Source of the DNA: Chloroflexota bacterium
GTDB taxonomy: Bacteria; Chloroflexota; Dehalococcoidia; Lucifugimonadales; Lucifugimonadaceae
Reading direction: 5' to 3'
Length of the DNA: 64,000 nucleotides
NCBI GenBank assembly: GCA_027624075.1
Contig: JAQBUH010000002.1
Location: 91,570 to 155,569 of the forward strand
Of this stretch, positions 35,267-44,352 are shown one piece after another. Position 1 is the stretch's first letter; each line of letters begins with the position of its first letter. The translations under genes were made by a program, and so were the position numbers. Below the pieces are notes generated by a model, which had not been told where the DNA came from, made no database searches, and worked only from the letters and a program-made list of their open reading frames with translations.

Positions 35267-35849
35267 ACGAAACATCCTCCCGGAAGTCAGCCTCCGGGAC
35301 CTCGATGAACATGTCCGTCAGGCCGAGCGGGATGTCGAGGCTGCCCAGTCCTTTGAACACGCCGTCTGCGGCCACCCGTCCCGCAATCATGAACCTCACG
35401 CCTGCCAGCCGAAGCTCGCCCAGATGCCGGGCGGCGGAGCCGTCGACGCCGCCATCCGGCGGATAGTAGCGGTCGTCCACCAGCCGAGCGGCCGTGTCGT
35501 AGCCGAGCACGAACCATGCGCCTCGCAACAGACTCGCCTTGTCCGAGAACAGCGCTGCCCGTGTCACGGCAACGTCCGCAACCCCTCTGAACTGCTCCAG
35601 CCGCCGTTCAAGCTCTTCTCGCGCAAGCTCCGGCTTGTCCACGTTCGCTATTGAAATCTCGAAGACGCCGTGCCGCCCGCTGATGCGGCTGGCGACGTCG
35701 AGCAGCCGCAGATGGCCCCTGTGCAGCGGGTTGAAAGAGCCCGCCAGCACAACGGCGCCGGACATATCACCAACAGTGCCCAGCCTGCCGTCTGAGCCGG
35801 CCAGCATGGCCCGCAACTCCCCCGCATAGAGGCGGTCAAGCTCACTCAT
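35235..35849 (-). CDS. NadD-like nucleotidyltransferase
   Basis: This 204-residue protein has the nucleotidylyltransferase motif VLAGSFNPLHRGHLRLLD (34-51) and the C-terminal SSTALR of the ISSTxxR loop, both typical of NMN/nicotinate-mononucleotide adenylyltransferases. It differs from standard NadD in its longer N-terminal helix and middle region (LLRGAWFVLGYDTAARL). It starts at ATG 35849, 8 bases inside the end of the CinA-like gene, so the two are coupled. Together they may act on pyridine nucleotides. The 3' end overlaps the MarR gene by 32 bases on the other strand. Confidence 0.75.
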   Translation of the reverse strand: MSELDRLYAGELRAMLAGSDGRLGTVGDMSGAVVLAGSFNPLHRGHLRLLDVASRISGRHGVFEISIANVDKPELAREELERRLEQFRGVADVAVTRAALFSDKASLLRGAWFVLGYDTAARLVDDRYYPPDGGVDGSAARHLGELRLAGVRFMIAGRVAADGVFKGLGSLDIPLGLTDMFIEVPEADFREDVSSTALRRQDPG

Positions 35850-36441
35850 CTTCGCCCGGCACTCGCACTTCCAGCTTCTCGCCATCAACAAGCGGTATCC
35901 GCACTCGCGCCGCAACGCCCTTTGCCTCTGCGATCGCGTTCAGAATGATGCGGCTCGTGACATCCTCCTCGCCAGAGCGGTCTCTCGCGCCCTTGAGCAT
36001 GACAAGCGAGGTGACTCCGCGTCTCCCGTCACTGGAGACGAACGCCACGTGGCAACGGTCTTGACCGCGTCTTGTGCGGTCCGTCGCGATGGCGGCTGTG
36101 CAGGCCACTCCGGCTAGCCGCACCCCGGTCAAAACGGGCGGATTGTCAGCGGCGGCTGCGAGCGTTTTGGCCCTTCCGAGAGCCTTTTCTGCCATCAGGT
36201 TTGCCTCTGCCGCAGAGACGTGCTGACTCGCTCGCCTTCCAGTGAAGTCGTACAGCGCCGCGCTGGAGTACGGAACGAGGGCTTCGAGGACAGTGCGAGA
36301 CGCCCCGGCCTGCCCGAACAGCCACGCCAGCGCCAGAGCCCCTGCGCCGGTGACGACAATACAGACCTGTCCTGCCGCGGCGTGGACCTGGGTGACAAGG
36401 GCCGTGACTTCCGTATCCGGGTTTTGTGCCGGCGCTGGCAT
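35842..36441 (-). CDS. CinA C-terminal-domain-like protein
   Basis: This 199-residue protein resembles the CinA C-terminal (PncC, nicotinamide-nucleotide amidase) fold. It has VVTGAGALALAWLF (29-42) and GASRTVLEALVPYSSAALYDF (46-66), with HVSAAEANLMAEKALGRA after that. The standard PncC serine motif (AESCTGG) is replaced by TGAGALA, so catalysis may differ. I chose ATG 36441 before the family-like part; the frame is open to 36534. It overlaps the NadD-like gene by 8 bases. In eukaryotes a related CinA-like domain is, to my knowledge, fused to a NadD-like domain. Confidence 0.65.
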   Translation of the reverse strand: MPAPAQNPDTEVTALVTQVHAAAGQVCIVVTGAGALALAWLFGQAGASRTVLEALVPYSSAALYDFTGRRASQHVSAAEANLMAEKALGRAKTLAAAADNPPVLTGVRLAGVACTAAIATDRTRRGQDRCHVAFVSSDGRRGVTSLVMLKGARDRSGEEDVTSRIILNAIAEAKGVAARVRIPLVDGEKLEVRVPGEDE

Positions 36442-36767
36442 GAGGAGATCTCCGTGATATGTAACCCCGGACCGGCGCAGATGGTCGATTGCGGTCAGCG
36501 GTGAGCGTCGAGTATACGCACGGCGCCAGGACAAAGCGGTGACCGCCGAATTTCCCGGGGGTAAGGTGGCTGAGTAGGTGATGTATATACCTCATAATCA
36601 ACTGTACTGCGGTTGATACACTATAGAATAGCCGTGCCTTGATCGCGCCATGTACCTATCGTGCCCGGCGCCATGTGCACCTGTCCCGGTAGATTTGCGG
36701 TGTACCATCAGGGATTGTGAAACACTCACCTGTTCTGGGACGGCGACTGTCTTGAAGGGGAAATATC
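36442..36767. other. 326-base divergent intergenic region
   Basis: This gap between the CinA-like gene and the MMPL transporter contains an AT-rich pocket at 36580-36632: a GTATATAC palindrome, an ATCAAC/GTTGAT inverted repeat and TATAGAAT. It probably holds promoters for both genes. I see no gene or RNA in it. Confidence 0.5.
36597..36617. promoter_or_regulatory. Inverted repeat ATCAAC-N9-GTTGAT (candidate operator)
   Basis: The two 6-base arms (36597-36602 and 36612-36617) are perfectly inverted. They sit beside TATAGAAT (36623-36630) in the only AT-rich part of the gap, 151 bases before the transporter start. Confidence 0.35.
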
Positions 36768-39029
36768 TTGACCCTCTCACCCGAAAGCCTTGCCCGATCG
36801 GCCGCGCTACGGCCGTGGCGGACCATCGCCGTATGGTTGACGCTTGTTGCCGTCAGCATGGTCCTGGTTGGCACTCTGCTCGGCTCTGCAACGTCTGGCG
36901 GACAGGGAGAGTTCACCAGCAATCCTGAGAGCAAGAGAGCCCAGGAATTGCTGGAAAAGAGTGGACTGCGAGGAGAGCTGCAGGACACGGAAATCATCGT
37001 CGTCTCCCACGAAACTCTTACCGCCGACTCGGACGAGTTCAAGGCGAAGGTCGCAGACGTTCACGCCAAACTGGTCGCACTCGGCCCAGAGGTCCTTGAC
37101 GACCCCGCAGCCGTCCCAAATCCGTTTGCGCTTCCCGCGCAGGTGGCCGAGAGCTTCATCAGCGCCAACCGCAACCACGTCCGGATCCCGGCAACGCTGG
37201 CTGGCGGCGTCCTCGACGCCCAGGACCGCGTCGAAGGCCTGCTTAAACTGGCTGATGAAGAGAGCGTTGGTGGGTTCACCGTCGGCGTGGCCGGCGCGGC
37301 CGCAATCAACGCAGATTTCCAGGAGATAAGCGAGCGAGACCTCATCCTTGGGGAAACTATCGGAGTCATCGCGGCTTTGTTCATCCTGATCATCGTGTTC
37401 CGCGCATTTGGCTCCGTCTGGTTTCCGCTGGTCATTGCGATCATGGGCATCGTAATGACATATGCCGCCATCGCTGTCATCGGCCAGTTCTACGACAACT
37501 TCCCCTTCTTTGTGACCAACTTTGTGACGATGATCGGACTGGCAGTCGGCATCGACTACACGCTGTTCATCGTCGCCCGCTACAAGGAAGAGCGTGCGCA
37601 TGGCAGGGAGAAGATCGACGCCATCGTCCATTCTGGCGCCACCGCGTCACGCGCAGTCCTGTTTTCAGGCTTTACGGTTGTGTTCGCCCTCGTTGGCATG
37701 CTGATCGTTCCAACCACGATCTTCTTCTCCATGGCGCTAGGCGCAATACTCGTCGTCGTCTTCACCGTCCTTCTGGCGCTCATCTTTCTGCCAGCGCTTC
37801 TCAGCATCCTGGGTGATCGTGTCAACGCCTGGAAAATGCCCGGCCTGAGGGGCAGCATTGACTATGAAAACACAACCTCCGGGTTCTGGAACTGGATTAC
37901 TCGCACGGTGCTGCGCAGGCCGCTGATCTTCATGGCTATCACGCTGGCTCTCCTCATCGCACTGGTGATCCCATATTTCAGCATCAACCTGGGCTTTAAC
38001 GGCGTCGAGACGCTGCCGGGCGAGTTCAGAGCGCGCCAGACCTTCGACATCCTTATCAACGAGTTTGAGGGCGGCCAGGGTCTGGGCGACGTCTCGGCTG
38101 TGGACCTCGTCATCGACAGGGGAGCTGACACGCAGGCCGCCCGTGACGCTATCGGCAGGCTCGATGCGATACTTGCCGCTGACCCGGCGTTCGGGGCGGT
38201 AGGCGAGTACGAAGTTAGCCCTGATGGCCAGGTTGGCCTGTTGCCGGTGTTGCTCGCGGTAGCCGGCGACTCCGATGAGGCGACCCGGTTCATCCGCAAG
38301 TTACGCGGTGACTACCTGCCTGCCGCTGCGTTCCCGGCTGATCCGCTTGTTGGAGGAGTCACGGCGTTCAGCGTTGACTTCTTCAACCTGGTCGATGACT
38401 GGACCCCCATCGTCCTGGCGTTGGTGCTCTCTCTCAGCTTCGTGCTGCTGATGGTGGTGTTCAGGTCGGTGATCGTGCCGATAAAGGCGATCATCCTGAA
38501 CCTGCTCTCAGTTGGCGCTGCATACGGCCTGCTTGTGCTGGTGTTCCAGGAAGGGTTCCTTATCGATGTGCTTGGCTTCCAGCAGGTGCCGGTTATCGAG
38601 GCCTGGATACCGCTCTTCCTCTTCGCAATCCTGTTTGGCCTCTCGATGGACTACGAGGTGTTCCTGCTGAGCCGCATAAAGGAACACTTCGATCAGACCG
38701 GTGACAACAGCGAGTCGGTTGCGTTCGGCCTCCGCTCCACCGCGTCGATCATCACGGGAGCTGCGCTCATCATGGTGGCGGTCTTCTGGGGCTTCACACT
38801 GGGTGACCTCGTGATGTTCCAGCAGTTCGGCTTTGGACTGGCGGTTGCGATCTTAGTGGACGCAACGATCATCAGGTCGATACTCGTGCCGTCTACGATG
38901 AAGCTGCTCGGCAAGAACAACTGGTGGCTGCCGGGCTTCCTGAACTGGTTGCCGGACCTTCGTGTCGAAGGCGGCGAGTCGCACCGGCAATCCGGACCGG
39001 CGGCGGAGACAGTTACCCACGCGGACTAG
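36768..39029 (+). CDS. MMPL/RND-family membrane transporter
   Basis: This 753-residue RND protein has twelve predicted helices in two halves (helix 1 at 21-42, then the 200-350 and 520-740 blocks) with a large outer domain in each. The MmpL3-type proton-relay Asp-Tyr pairs are visible in GIDYTLFIVARYKEE and LSMDYEVFLLSRIKE. MMPL proteins export lipids or hydrophobic compounds; the cargo here is unknown. The start is TTG 36768 with AAGGGGA at 36755-36761. It is followed by a clear terminator. Confidence 0.92.
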   Translation: MTLSPESLARSAALRPWRTIAVWLTLVAVSMVLVGTLLGSATSGGQGEFTSNPESKRAQELLEKSGLRGELQDTEIIVVSHETLTADSDEFKAKVADVHAKLVALGPEVLDDPAAVPNPFALPAQVAESFISANRNHVRIPATLAGGVLDAQDRVEGLLKLADEESVGGFTVGVAGAAAINADFQEISERDLILGETIGVIAALFILIIVFRAFGSVWFPLVIAIMGIVMTYAAIAVIGQFYDNFPFFVTNFVTMIGLAVGIDYTLFIVARYKEERAHGREKIDAIVHSGATASRAVLFSGFTVVFALVGMLIVPTTIFFSMALGAILVVVFTVLLALIFLPALLSILGDRVNAWKMPGLRGSIDYENTTSGFWNWITRTVLRRPLIFMAITLALLIALVIPYFSINLGFNGVETLPGEFRARQTFDILINEFEGGQGLGDVSAVDLVIDRGADTQAARDAIGRLDAILAADPAFGAVGEYEVSPDGQVGLLPVLLAVAGDSDEATRFIRKLRGDYLPAAAFPADPLVGGVTAFSVDFFNLVDDWTPIVLALVLSLSFVLLMVVFRSVIVPIKAIILNLLSVGAAYGLLVLVFQEGFLIDVLGFQQVPVIEAWIPLFLFAILFGLSMDYEVFLLSRIKEHFDQTGDNSESVAFGLRSTASIITGAALIMVAVFWGFTLGDLVMFQQFGFGLAVAILVDATIIRSILVPSTMKLLGKNNWWLPGFLNWLPDLRVEGGESHRQSGPAAETVTHAD

Positions 39030-39060
39030 GCTCAGGCCGGCAGCCGCGGGTACTTGCGAA

Positions 39061-39103
39061 TGAAAAAAGGGCTGCCCTGTAACCGGGGCAGCCCTTTCTT
39101 TTC
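39061..39103 (+). terminator. Intrinsic terminator after the MMPL transporter
   Basis: AAAGGGCTGCCC (39066-39077) pairs perfectly with GGGCAGCCCTTT (39086-39097) over an 8-base loop and is followed by CTTTTCGTTT. The flanking A-run could also serve the convergent TPP-enzyme gene. Confidence 0.88.
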
Positions 39104-39252
39104 GTTTGCAGCCGGCTATCCCGGCTCACGGTCCTGGCTCGCGGCAGGGTAGCGCAGCCGTGTGGCCAGCTTACAGATCTTGTTTCGATGACACATCGCT
39201 GACCCGCCGCCTCAGCGTTGACGCAAACGTCCGCCCGGCTCGTCCGCCTGCG

Positions 39253-40908
39253 CTACTTGATCAGCCCTGTCTGCGGCTGCGTCCACGGAGCCCTTGCAGC
39301 CATCAGCTTCGGCCTCGGCATCCGCTCGACCGGCACCTCGATCAGCACCGGCCTCTCCAACTTCACAGCCTTTGCGACAAGATCGCCAACGTCCGTTGGC
39401 CTGTCTGCACGCATCCCGGCCGCGCCGTATGCCTCTGCCAGCTTCACAAAGTCCGGGTTGTGCAGGTCCGCCTCATACTGTCCGCCGAAGTCCTGGTCCA
39501 GGTCCCTGGCCACGTTGCCGAACGCATTGTCGTTGAACACAACTGACACCACGTTGATGCCGTACTTCACAGCCGTCGCAAGCTCTCCCGAGTAGTACAT
39601 GAAACCGCCGTCGCCGGATATCGAGACGACAGGCAGGTCTGGCCGGCCGACCTTCGCTCCGAGCGCGGTCGGATACGCAAACCCCAGGTTCCCCGAGTAG
39701 CCAGAGTCGATATAGGTCTTCGATTGATAGACCGGCCAGTGGAGACGGGAGTAGTAGCCAAGCTGCGTCATGCCAAAGACCATGATCGCGTCTTCCGGCG
39801 TGCCCTCCCGCAGCGACTTCAGCAGCGAGTCCTGCGGCTGGTCCTTCTCCGCATCGGAGGCCTCAAGGCTGGCTCGTATCTCCGCGACGCGCGCCGCGGG
39901 AGACGGCCTGTTGCCTGCGCCCGCCTTCTCACACGCTGAAAGCAGCGCAACCAGCGTTCCCTTGGCGTCGCCCACCAGCCCCAGAGTGTTCGGGAAGATC
40001 TGGCCGATCACGGATGGATCGGCATCGATGTGGATGAGCTTCGCCGATGATCCCGCCGGGTTGCGCAGTGAGAATCGCGTGCCGACGGCCACTATCACAT
40101 CGGCGTTTTCCATCGTCTCTTTGACGAGTCCTGCGGGGCCGAGTGACGAGCCGAGGCTGAGCGGATGGCGGTCGCTGATCGTGCTCTTGCCGCCTGCAGA
40201 CGTGATGACCGGGATATTGGTCGCCTCTGCAAACGCAACAAGCTCTGCCTCGGCGTTGGAGCGCGCCACGCCGCCGCCCGCATAGATGACAGGGTGCTTT
40301 GCCCCGGCGATCAGTTTTGCCGCCTCTGCCAGCTTCCCGGCGGGAGGCGAAGACCTGTCCTGTTGCGCAGGCTCTTCGAGCTCGACGTTTTCCCGCTCCA
40401 CCATCGCCTCTGGCGGCAATTCGAACTCAACGGGCCTGGGCCTGCCGGTCTTCAACTGGCGGAAGGCCTCGTGCAGGCCGGATGGCACCTCGTTTGGACG
40501 CATCACGCGCTTCTGCCACTTCGTGACCGGCTTGATGGCGTCGATCTGGTCATTCACCTCGTGCAACCCGCCGAGGTTCTTGCCGATGGTCGCCCGCGGG
40601 ATCTGGCCTGCGATGACCAGTACCGGAGATGACCGGGCATAGGCGGTGCTGAGGCCGGCGGCGGCGTTGTAGAGACCGGGCCCCGGGACCACAAGCGCAA
40701 CGCCCGGCTTACCTGTCGCCCTGGCGTAGCCGTCTGCCATATAGGTCGTCGTGCCCTCATGCCGGGCGGTGATCATCCGGATGCCAGGCTCTTCACGCAG
40801 CGCTGCGATGATGCCGTACATCTGGACGCCGGGAAGGCCGAAGATGACGTCTACCCCTTCCCTGACCAGCGACTGGACTACGGCCTGACCGCCCGACATC
40901 TCTGCCAT
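39253..40908 (-). CDS. Acetolactate-synthase-like thiamine-pyrophosphate enzyme
   Basis: This 551-residue TPP enzyme has the three-domain layout: an N-terminal PYR domain with the activating glutamate E51 in TARHEGTTTYMADGYAR, a central domain (about 190-320) and a C-terminal PP domain with the Mg-TPP motif SGDGGFMYYSGEL to NDNAFGN. It may be an acetolactate synthase large subunit or a related 2-oxo-acid decarboxylase/lyase. No ilvN, ilvC or leu genes are near, so the biosynthetic role is uncertain. ATG 40908 follows GAGGAGCAACAC. Confidence 0.85.
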   Translation of the reverse strand: MAEMSGGQAVVQSLVREGVDVIFGLPGVQMYGIIAALREEPGIRMITARHEGTTTYMADGYARATGKPGVALVVPGPGLYNAAAGLSTAYARSSPVLVIAGQIPRATIGKNLGGLHEVNDQIDAIKPVTKWQKRVMRPNEVPSGLHEAFRQLKTGRPRPVEFELPPEAMVERENVELEEPAQQDRSSPPAGKLAEAAKLIAGAKHPVIYAGGGVARSNAEAELVAFAEATNIPVITSAGGKSTISDRHPLSLGSSLGPAGLVKETMENADVIVAVGTRFSLRNPAGSSAKLIHIDADPSVIGQIFPNTLGLVGDAKGTLVALLSACEKAGAGNRPSPAARVAEIRASLEASDAEKDQPQDSLLKSLREGTPEDAIMVFGMTQLGYYSRLHWPVYQSKTYIDSGYSGNLGFAYPTALGAKVGRPDLPVVSISGDGGFMYYSGELATAVKYGINVVSVVFNDNAFGNVARDLDQDFGGQYEADLHNPDFVKLAEAYGAAGMRADRPTDVGDLVAKAVKLERPVLIEVPVERMPRPKLMAARAPWTQPQTGLIK

Positions 40909-41176
40909 GTGTTGCTCCTCAGGATATTTTTGGGGGTTCCTGGGCTTGCCCGGGCTGTTTTTTGAAACGACGGACGTGCGGCCCTGGCCAGCCCCGGTCG
41001 GCCCGTGTCGGCCAAGACCGGTGACGACTCGAAATCCACGGCAGACTAGCGGCAGCGACGCCTCAAAGCAAGTTGACCTCCGTCAGTGCGGGGAACAGGC
41101 GGCGTGCCGGCACGAGTGACATTCCGAATAGCGTGAGTCAGCCTCACGGATTACGAGACCTGCACGGCCACGCTCC

Positions 41177-41419
41177 CTAACCGTTTTTTGTGTCCTTCTC
41201 GTCAGACTGCCCAAACGTGTCTGGACCTGCGCCGTCCGGATGACCGGCCTCATCGGACGCGGTCACTTCTTGCACCCTGGCCGCAGCCTCTTCCTCTTTG
41301 ACCTCACGCTCAATAGAGCGCCGGTCGGCTTTTTCCCTCAGGACGGCGATTGCGACCCCGATCGCGGTTCCGGCCATCCCGGCCATCGCCATCAGCGGAG
41401 CGGCTGTGGACCTGCACAT
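41177..41419 (-). CDS. Small single-pass membrane protein, unknown
   Basis: This 80-residue protein has a hydrophobic segment AAPLMAMAGMAGTAIGVAIAVL (about 6-27), then a charged, helix-forming stretch (EKADRRSIEREVKEEEAAARVQEV) and a polar acidic tail. ATG 41419 is chosen because it starts right before the membrane segment and follows AGAGAAACC; the frame extends to 41485. The family is not recognised. Its place on the minus strand between yebC and the TPP enzyme gives no functional hint. Confidence 0.5.
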   Translation of the reverse strand: MCRSTAAPLMAMAGMAGTAIGVAIAVLREKADRRSIEREVKEEEAAARVQEVTASDEAGHPDGAGPDTFGQSDEKDTKNG

Positions 41420-41666
41420 GGTTTCTCTGTGACTCTTCTCTTGGGCCGGTAACGGGTAGTGATGCTCGCGCTTCGGAAGCCGCAAGCGTGATTTCAGGCC
41501 GCAGTGATCGGGGTCTCACCGGACAGCTGCGCGACACGCCATTCTACCCACTCAACGGCCAACGCCGCAGGTTTCGACACTGGAGCACGACTTCGCCTGT
41601 AACACCGGAGGTAGTCGCTAATCGGGACAGCGCCGCAGTGCGTTGCTGCCATCGCGCTGGCCGCGG

Positions 41667-42425
41667 CTAAGCCTGTGCGTACTCCGTCAGCGCCTCTTCA
41701 GAGAACTCGGCGTTCGTAAACACCTTCTGGACGTCATCGAGCTCTTCGAGGAGATCGATCAGCCGCATCGTCTGCCTTGACTTCTCATTGTCCAGTTCGA
41801 CCGTGCTCGTCGGGACCATCGCGATCTCGGCGGACTCGAGTCTGACACCTTCGATCTTCGCCACCGCCTGCTGGACCTGTGGGAAGCCGTCGAACGGCGA
41901 TGTGACGTTAATCGCTGAGTCGTCGATCTCCACATCTTCCGCGCCAGAGTCAACGATCTCAAGAGCGACCTCTTCAATGTCGCGGCCTTCGACGGTTACG
42001 GTGATCAGCCCTTTTGCCTCGAAGTTCCACGCCACCGCGCCGGCCTGCGCCAGTGTGCCGCCGTTGCGGGTCAGCTTGGTCCTTACGTCTGTGGCAGAGC
42101 GGTTCTTGTTGTCTGTAAGCGTCTGGATGATGATGCCGGTCCCGCCGGGGCCGTAGCCCTCATAAGTGATCTCTTCAAGCGATTCGCCAGCACCGCCCGT
42201 GCCAGAGCCGCGTTCGATAGCCCTCTGGATGTTCTCCTTGGGCATGTTGTTGGAGCGTGCGTTGTCAACTGCCAGCCGAAGGCGGAAGTTCATGTCCGTG
42301 TCGGTGTCGCCAGATCGTGCGGCGACCATGATCTCCCTGGAAAGCCTGGTGAAGAGTTGGCCGCGTTTGGCGTCTGCCGCGCCCTTCTTGTGTTTGATCG
42401 TGCTCCACTTAGAGTGACCTGACAT
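41667..42425 (-). CDS. YebC/PmpR-family DNA-binding (translation-linked) regulator
   Basis: This 252-residue protein is a clear YebC-family member: MSGHSKWSTIKHKKGAADAK at the start, RLSREIMVAARSG, NMPKENIQRAIERG, YEGYGPGGTGIIIQTLTDNKNRS and the C-terminal three-domain fold ending EELDDVQKVFTNAEF. The family was described as transcription regulators, and some members act on ribosome stalling. ATG 42425 follows GAGGTAGAAAT. It lies next to rimM on the same strand (85-base gap), a translation-related pair. Confidence 0.95.
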   Translation of the reverse strand: MSGHSKWSTIKHKKGAADAKRGQLFTRLSREIMVAARSGDTDTDMNFRLRLAVDNARSNNMPKENIQRAIERGSGTGGAGESLEEITYEGYGPGGTGIIIQTLTDNKNRSATDVRTKLTRNGGTLAQAGAVAWNFEAKGLITVTVEGRDIEEVALEIVDSGAEDVEIDDSAINVTSPFDGFPQVQQAVAKIEGVRLESAEIAMVPTSTVELDNEKSRQTMRLIDLLEELDDVQKVFTNAEFSEEALTEYAQA

Positions 42426-42510
42426 ATTTCTACCTCAACAAAGACCGGATTGACTGTGCGTGGATGTGCCGCCATGAATGCCCTGCAAGGGCTGGCGGAC
42501 TGGCGCTTGC

Positions 42511-43089
42511 CTATTCGGGCGTGGCCAGTTCGGCCTGTCCGGGCAAATCGACCGTTACTACTCTCCTCACCGTATCGACTTCCTTGACCGTGTCCTTTGT
42601 GGCAGGGACCAGGGTCTCTCGCCCATCGTCGTCCGCCACTACATACACGTCATTTGAACCTGTCTCCATGATGCCAGATAGCGTGCCAATGCGGTGTCCG
42701 GCCAGATCTACTACAGAACAGCCGATCAGCTGGTAGTGGTAGTAGACCCCGTCAGGAAGAGGCGGCAGGGCAGACTCAGGCAGTTCGAGCTCAACCCCAC
42801 GCAACTCGTCTGCCGAATCCCGGTCTGCCACGCCTTTGAAGTGGACAGAAAATAGACCCTTCCTGCTGGTTGCGGCCCGCTCGACAGTGAGCGTGCGGCC
42901 GTCAATAACAAACTCGGCGCCTGCGCTCAGGCGGCCGGGATCCCCGTTAGTTGGCCCGGCAGACGCCTCTGAATACAACTCAACCTCAACCCTGCCATCC
43001 AGCCCGACAGCACGGCGCACGCGGCCTATCGAAACCAATCGCCCATTTTCGTCGCTCAGGTCGAAGGACTCCTTACTGAAGAGGGTCAC
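42511..43089 (-). CDS. rimM: Ribosome maturation factor RimM
   Basis: This 192-residue protein assists 30S maturation. It has the N-terminal RimM domain (SIGRVRRAVGLDGRVEVEL, then GRTLTVERAATSRKGLFSVHFKGVADRDSADELRG) and a C-terminal PRC-barrel (YYHYQLIGCSVVDLAGHRIGTLSGI, NDVYVVADDDGRETLVPATKDTV). The usual partners rpsP and trmD are absent here. ATG 43089 is 39 bases after the M50-like gene on the same strand. Confidence 0.93.
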   Translation of the reverse strand: MTLFSKESFDLSDENGRLVSIGRVRRAVGLDGRVEVELYSEASAGPTNGDPGRLSAGAEFVIDGRTLTVERAATSRKGLFSVHFKGVADRDSADELRGVELELPESALPPLPDGVYYHYQLIGCSVVDLAGHRIGTLSGIMETGSNDVYVVADDDGRETLVPATKDTVKEVDTVRRVVTVDLPGQAELATPE

Positions 43090-43128
43090 GGCGCGTCTGG
43101 CTGGCAGCCCGGAGGCGCTGAGTTCAAC

Positions 43129-43896
43129 TCAAATACTCAGGGTGACGAATAGCGTTGCAATCAAGACGAGAATGCCGCCTTCAATCGCCCCGATCACTGC
43201 CGGCGAGCCGTGCAGCGCCGGTTTGCCAGTGTCTTTGACCAGCGTCCACCAGCGGTATACGGCAGCAAGTATCGCAGCAGAGTACACGGCGCTCAAGAGG
43301 TGCATCCAGAGCCGCTCAGCTGTTCCCGAGCCCATAAAAGTGGCGACCCGCGGCAAGTCGTTGCCCCACGAGTCGGCTGACGATAACGCCGCGAACACCC
43401 AGACGGCCAAATAGACCACGGCGGAAAAGATGGCTGATCCTCCCGCCATCGCAAGCAGCCGCGGCGACCTTCTACCTCTCCCCGACGCAAGCAGTATCAT
43501 CGCCCATAGAACGGCTACCTGTGCCGTCGGCCCGGCACCCCACGTGACAACGCCGCCAACTGCTGAGAACTGCTCCACCTTCTGTCTTACGGCGATCACA
43601 TAAAAGTCTGGCGCCGTGCCCGTTACGGCAAAGCCGGCCAGCCAGTGACCGAACTCGTGGAGCAGGACGATCAAGATAACGCCCAGGAGAGCGGCGCCGG
43701 TCAGGATACGCGCCTGTTTTTCAGGACTTACCGGCAGGGCGAGAGCAGACTCTTCCAACCGGGCAGGCGCTTGCGGCCGCATCGTCTGAGACAGCCTCGG
43801 CGGCGGCGTGATGCGCACTCCGCGGTAGCCGCGGTCCGGCGTGGCTGGCCCCGATGGGCTGTCTCCCTGGTCGTTCACAGCGATCACGATCTCCAT
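43129..43896 (-). CDS. M50-like membrane protein with HEFGH motif
   Basis: This 255-residue membrane protein has a polar N-terminal part (1-75) and about six hydrophobic segments. The first contains LLHEFGHWLAGF, an HExxH zinc motif in a membrane helix, as in site-2-protease/M50 proteins. The usual later NxxPxxPLDG third-ligand motif is not visible, so it may be a diverged or inactive protease. ATG 43896 was chosen; the frame is open to 43977, and ATG 43782 is a shorter choice. It is 39 bases before rimM. Confidence 0.62.
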   Translation of the reverse strand: MEIVIAVNDQGDSPSGPATPDRGYRGVRITPPPRLSQTMRPQAPARLEESALALPVSPEKQARILTGAALLGVILIVLLHEFGHWLAGFAVTGTAPDFYVIAVRQKVEQFSAVGGVVTWGAGPTAQVAVLWAMILLASGRGRRSPRLLAMAGGSAIFSAVVYLAVWVFAALSSADSWGNDLPRVATFMGSGTAERLWMHLLSAVYSAAILAAVYRWWTLVKDTGKPALHGSPAVIGAIEGGILVLIATLFVTLSI

Positions 43897-44066
43897 ACCG
43901 GCAGGTGGACACCTCGTGGCGAGTTGCTGGCGCCTGTTCGTTCGTACGTCCTGCGCCTGAGGCCGGCTCCGCGTCAACGGGTCCGGCGCGTCACGCTGAA
44001 GTCGTGAAGCCTATCTCATCACGGAACGGCTCGCAGGTATCAGGCGCCCTGTCGGTCCTCAACTGA

Positions 44067-44339
44067 GGCGGCAAGACCAGTGCGTCGACGCTCGACAACC
44101 CGTTCGATATGGGAGTCGGCCTGCCACTGGAAGACTTCTAATCCGGCATTGTCGAAGACCTGAACGAGGTGGTCAGGGCGGAAGCGCTGGCTGTGGGCGC
44201 ATTGGTCGCTAACCCGTGCGATGCAATGGCTGACAACGCCGGGGCATGGACCAGCATGCTCACCGATTTCGACATCCACCCGAACGCAGACGGTTACCAG
44301 GTGCTTGCCAACTCACCGGTGGTGGCGAGAGGCGGCTAA
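44067..44339 (+). pseudogene. Remnant of an SGNH/GDSL-type hydrolase
   Basis: Reading codons that begin at multiples of three, bases 44070-44339 encode a segment with NPFDMGVGLPLEDF, an in-frame stop (TAA 44139), then IVEDLNEVVRAEALAVGALVANP and finally TDFDIHPNADGYQVLA before TAA 44337. The DxHPNxxGY block is the C-terminal catalytic motif of SGNH hydrolases. Stops at 44064 and 44139, and the absence of the N-terminal GDS block, show a decayed gene. The rest of the 456-base gap (43897-44352) shows nothing else. Confidence 0.6.
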
Positions 44340-44352
44340 CCAGTTCGCCTGA

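Noticed and set aside
40931..40965. GC hairpin with a T-run upstream of the TPP enzyme
   Set aside because: It would terminate plus-strand transcripts, but no plus-strand gene precedes it; the stem is short and imperfect.
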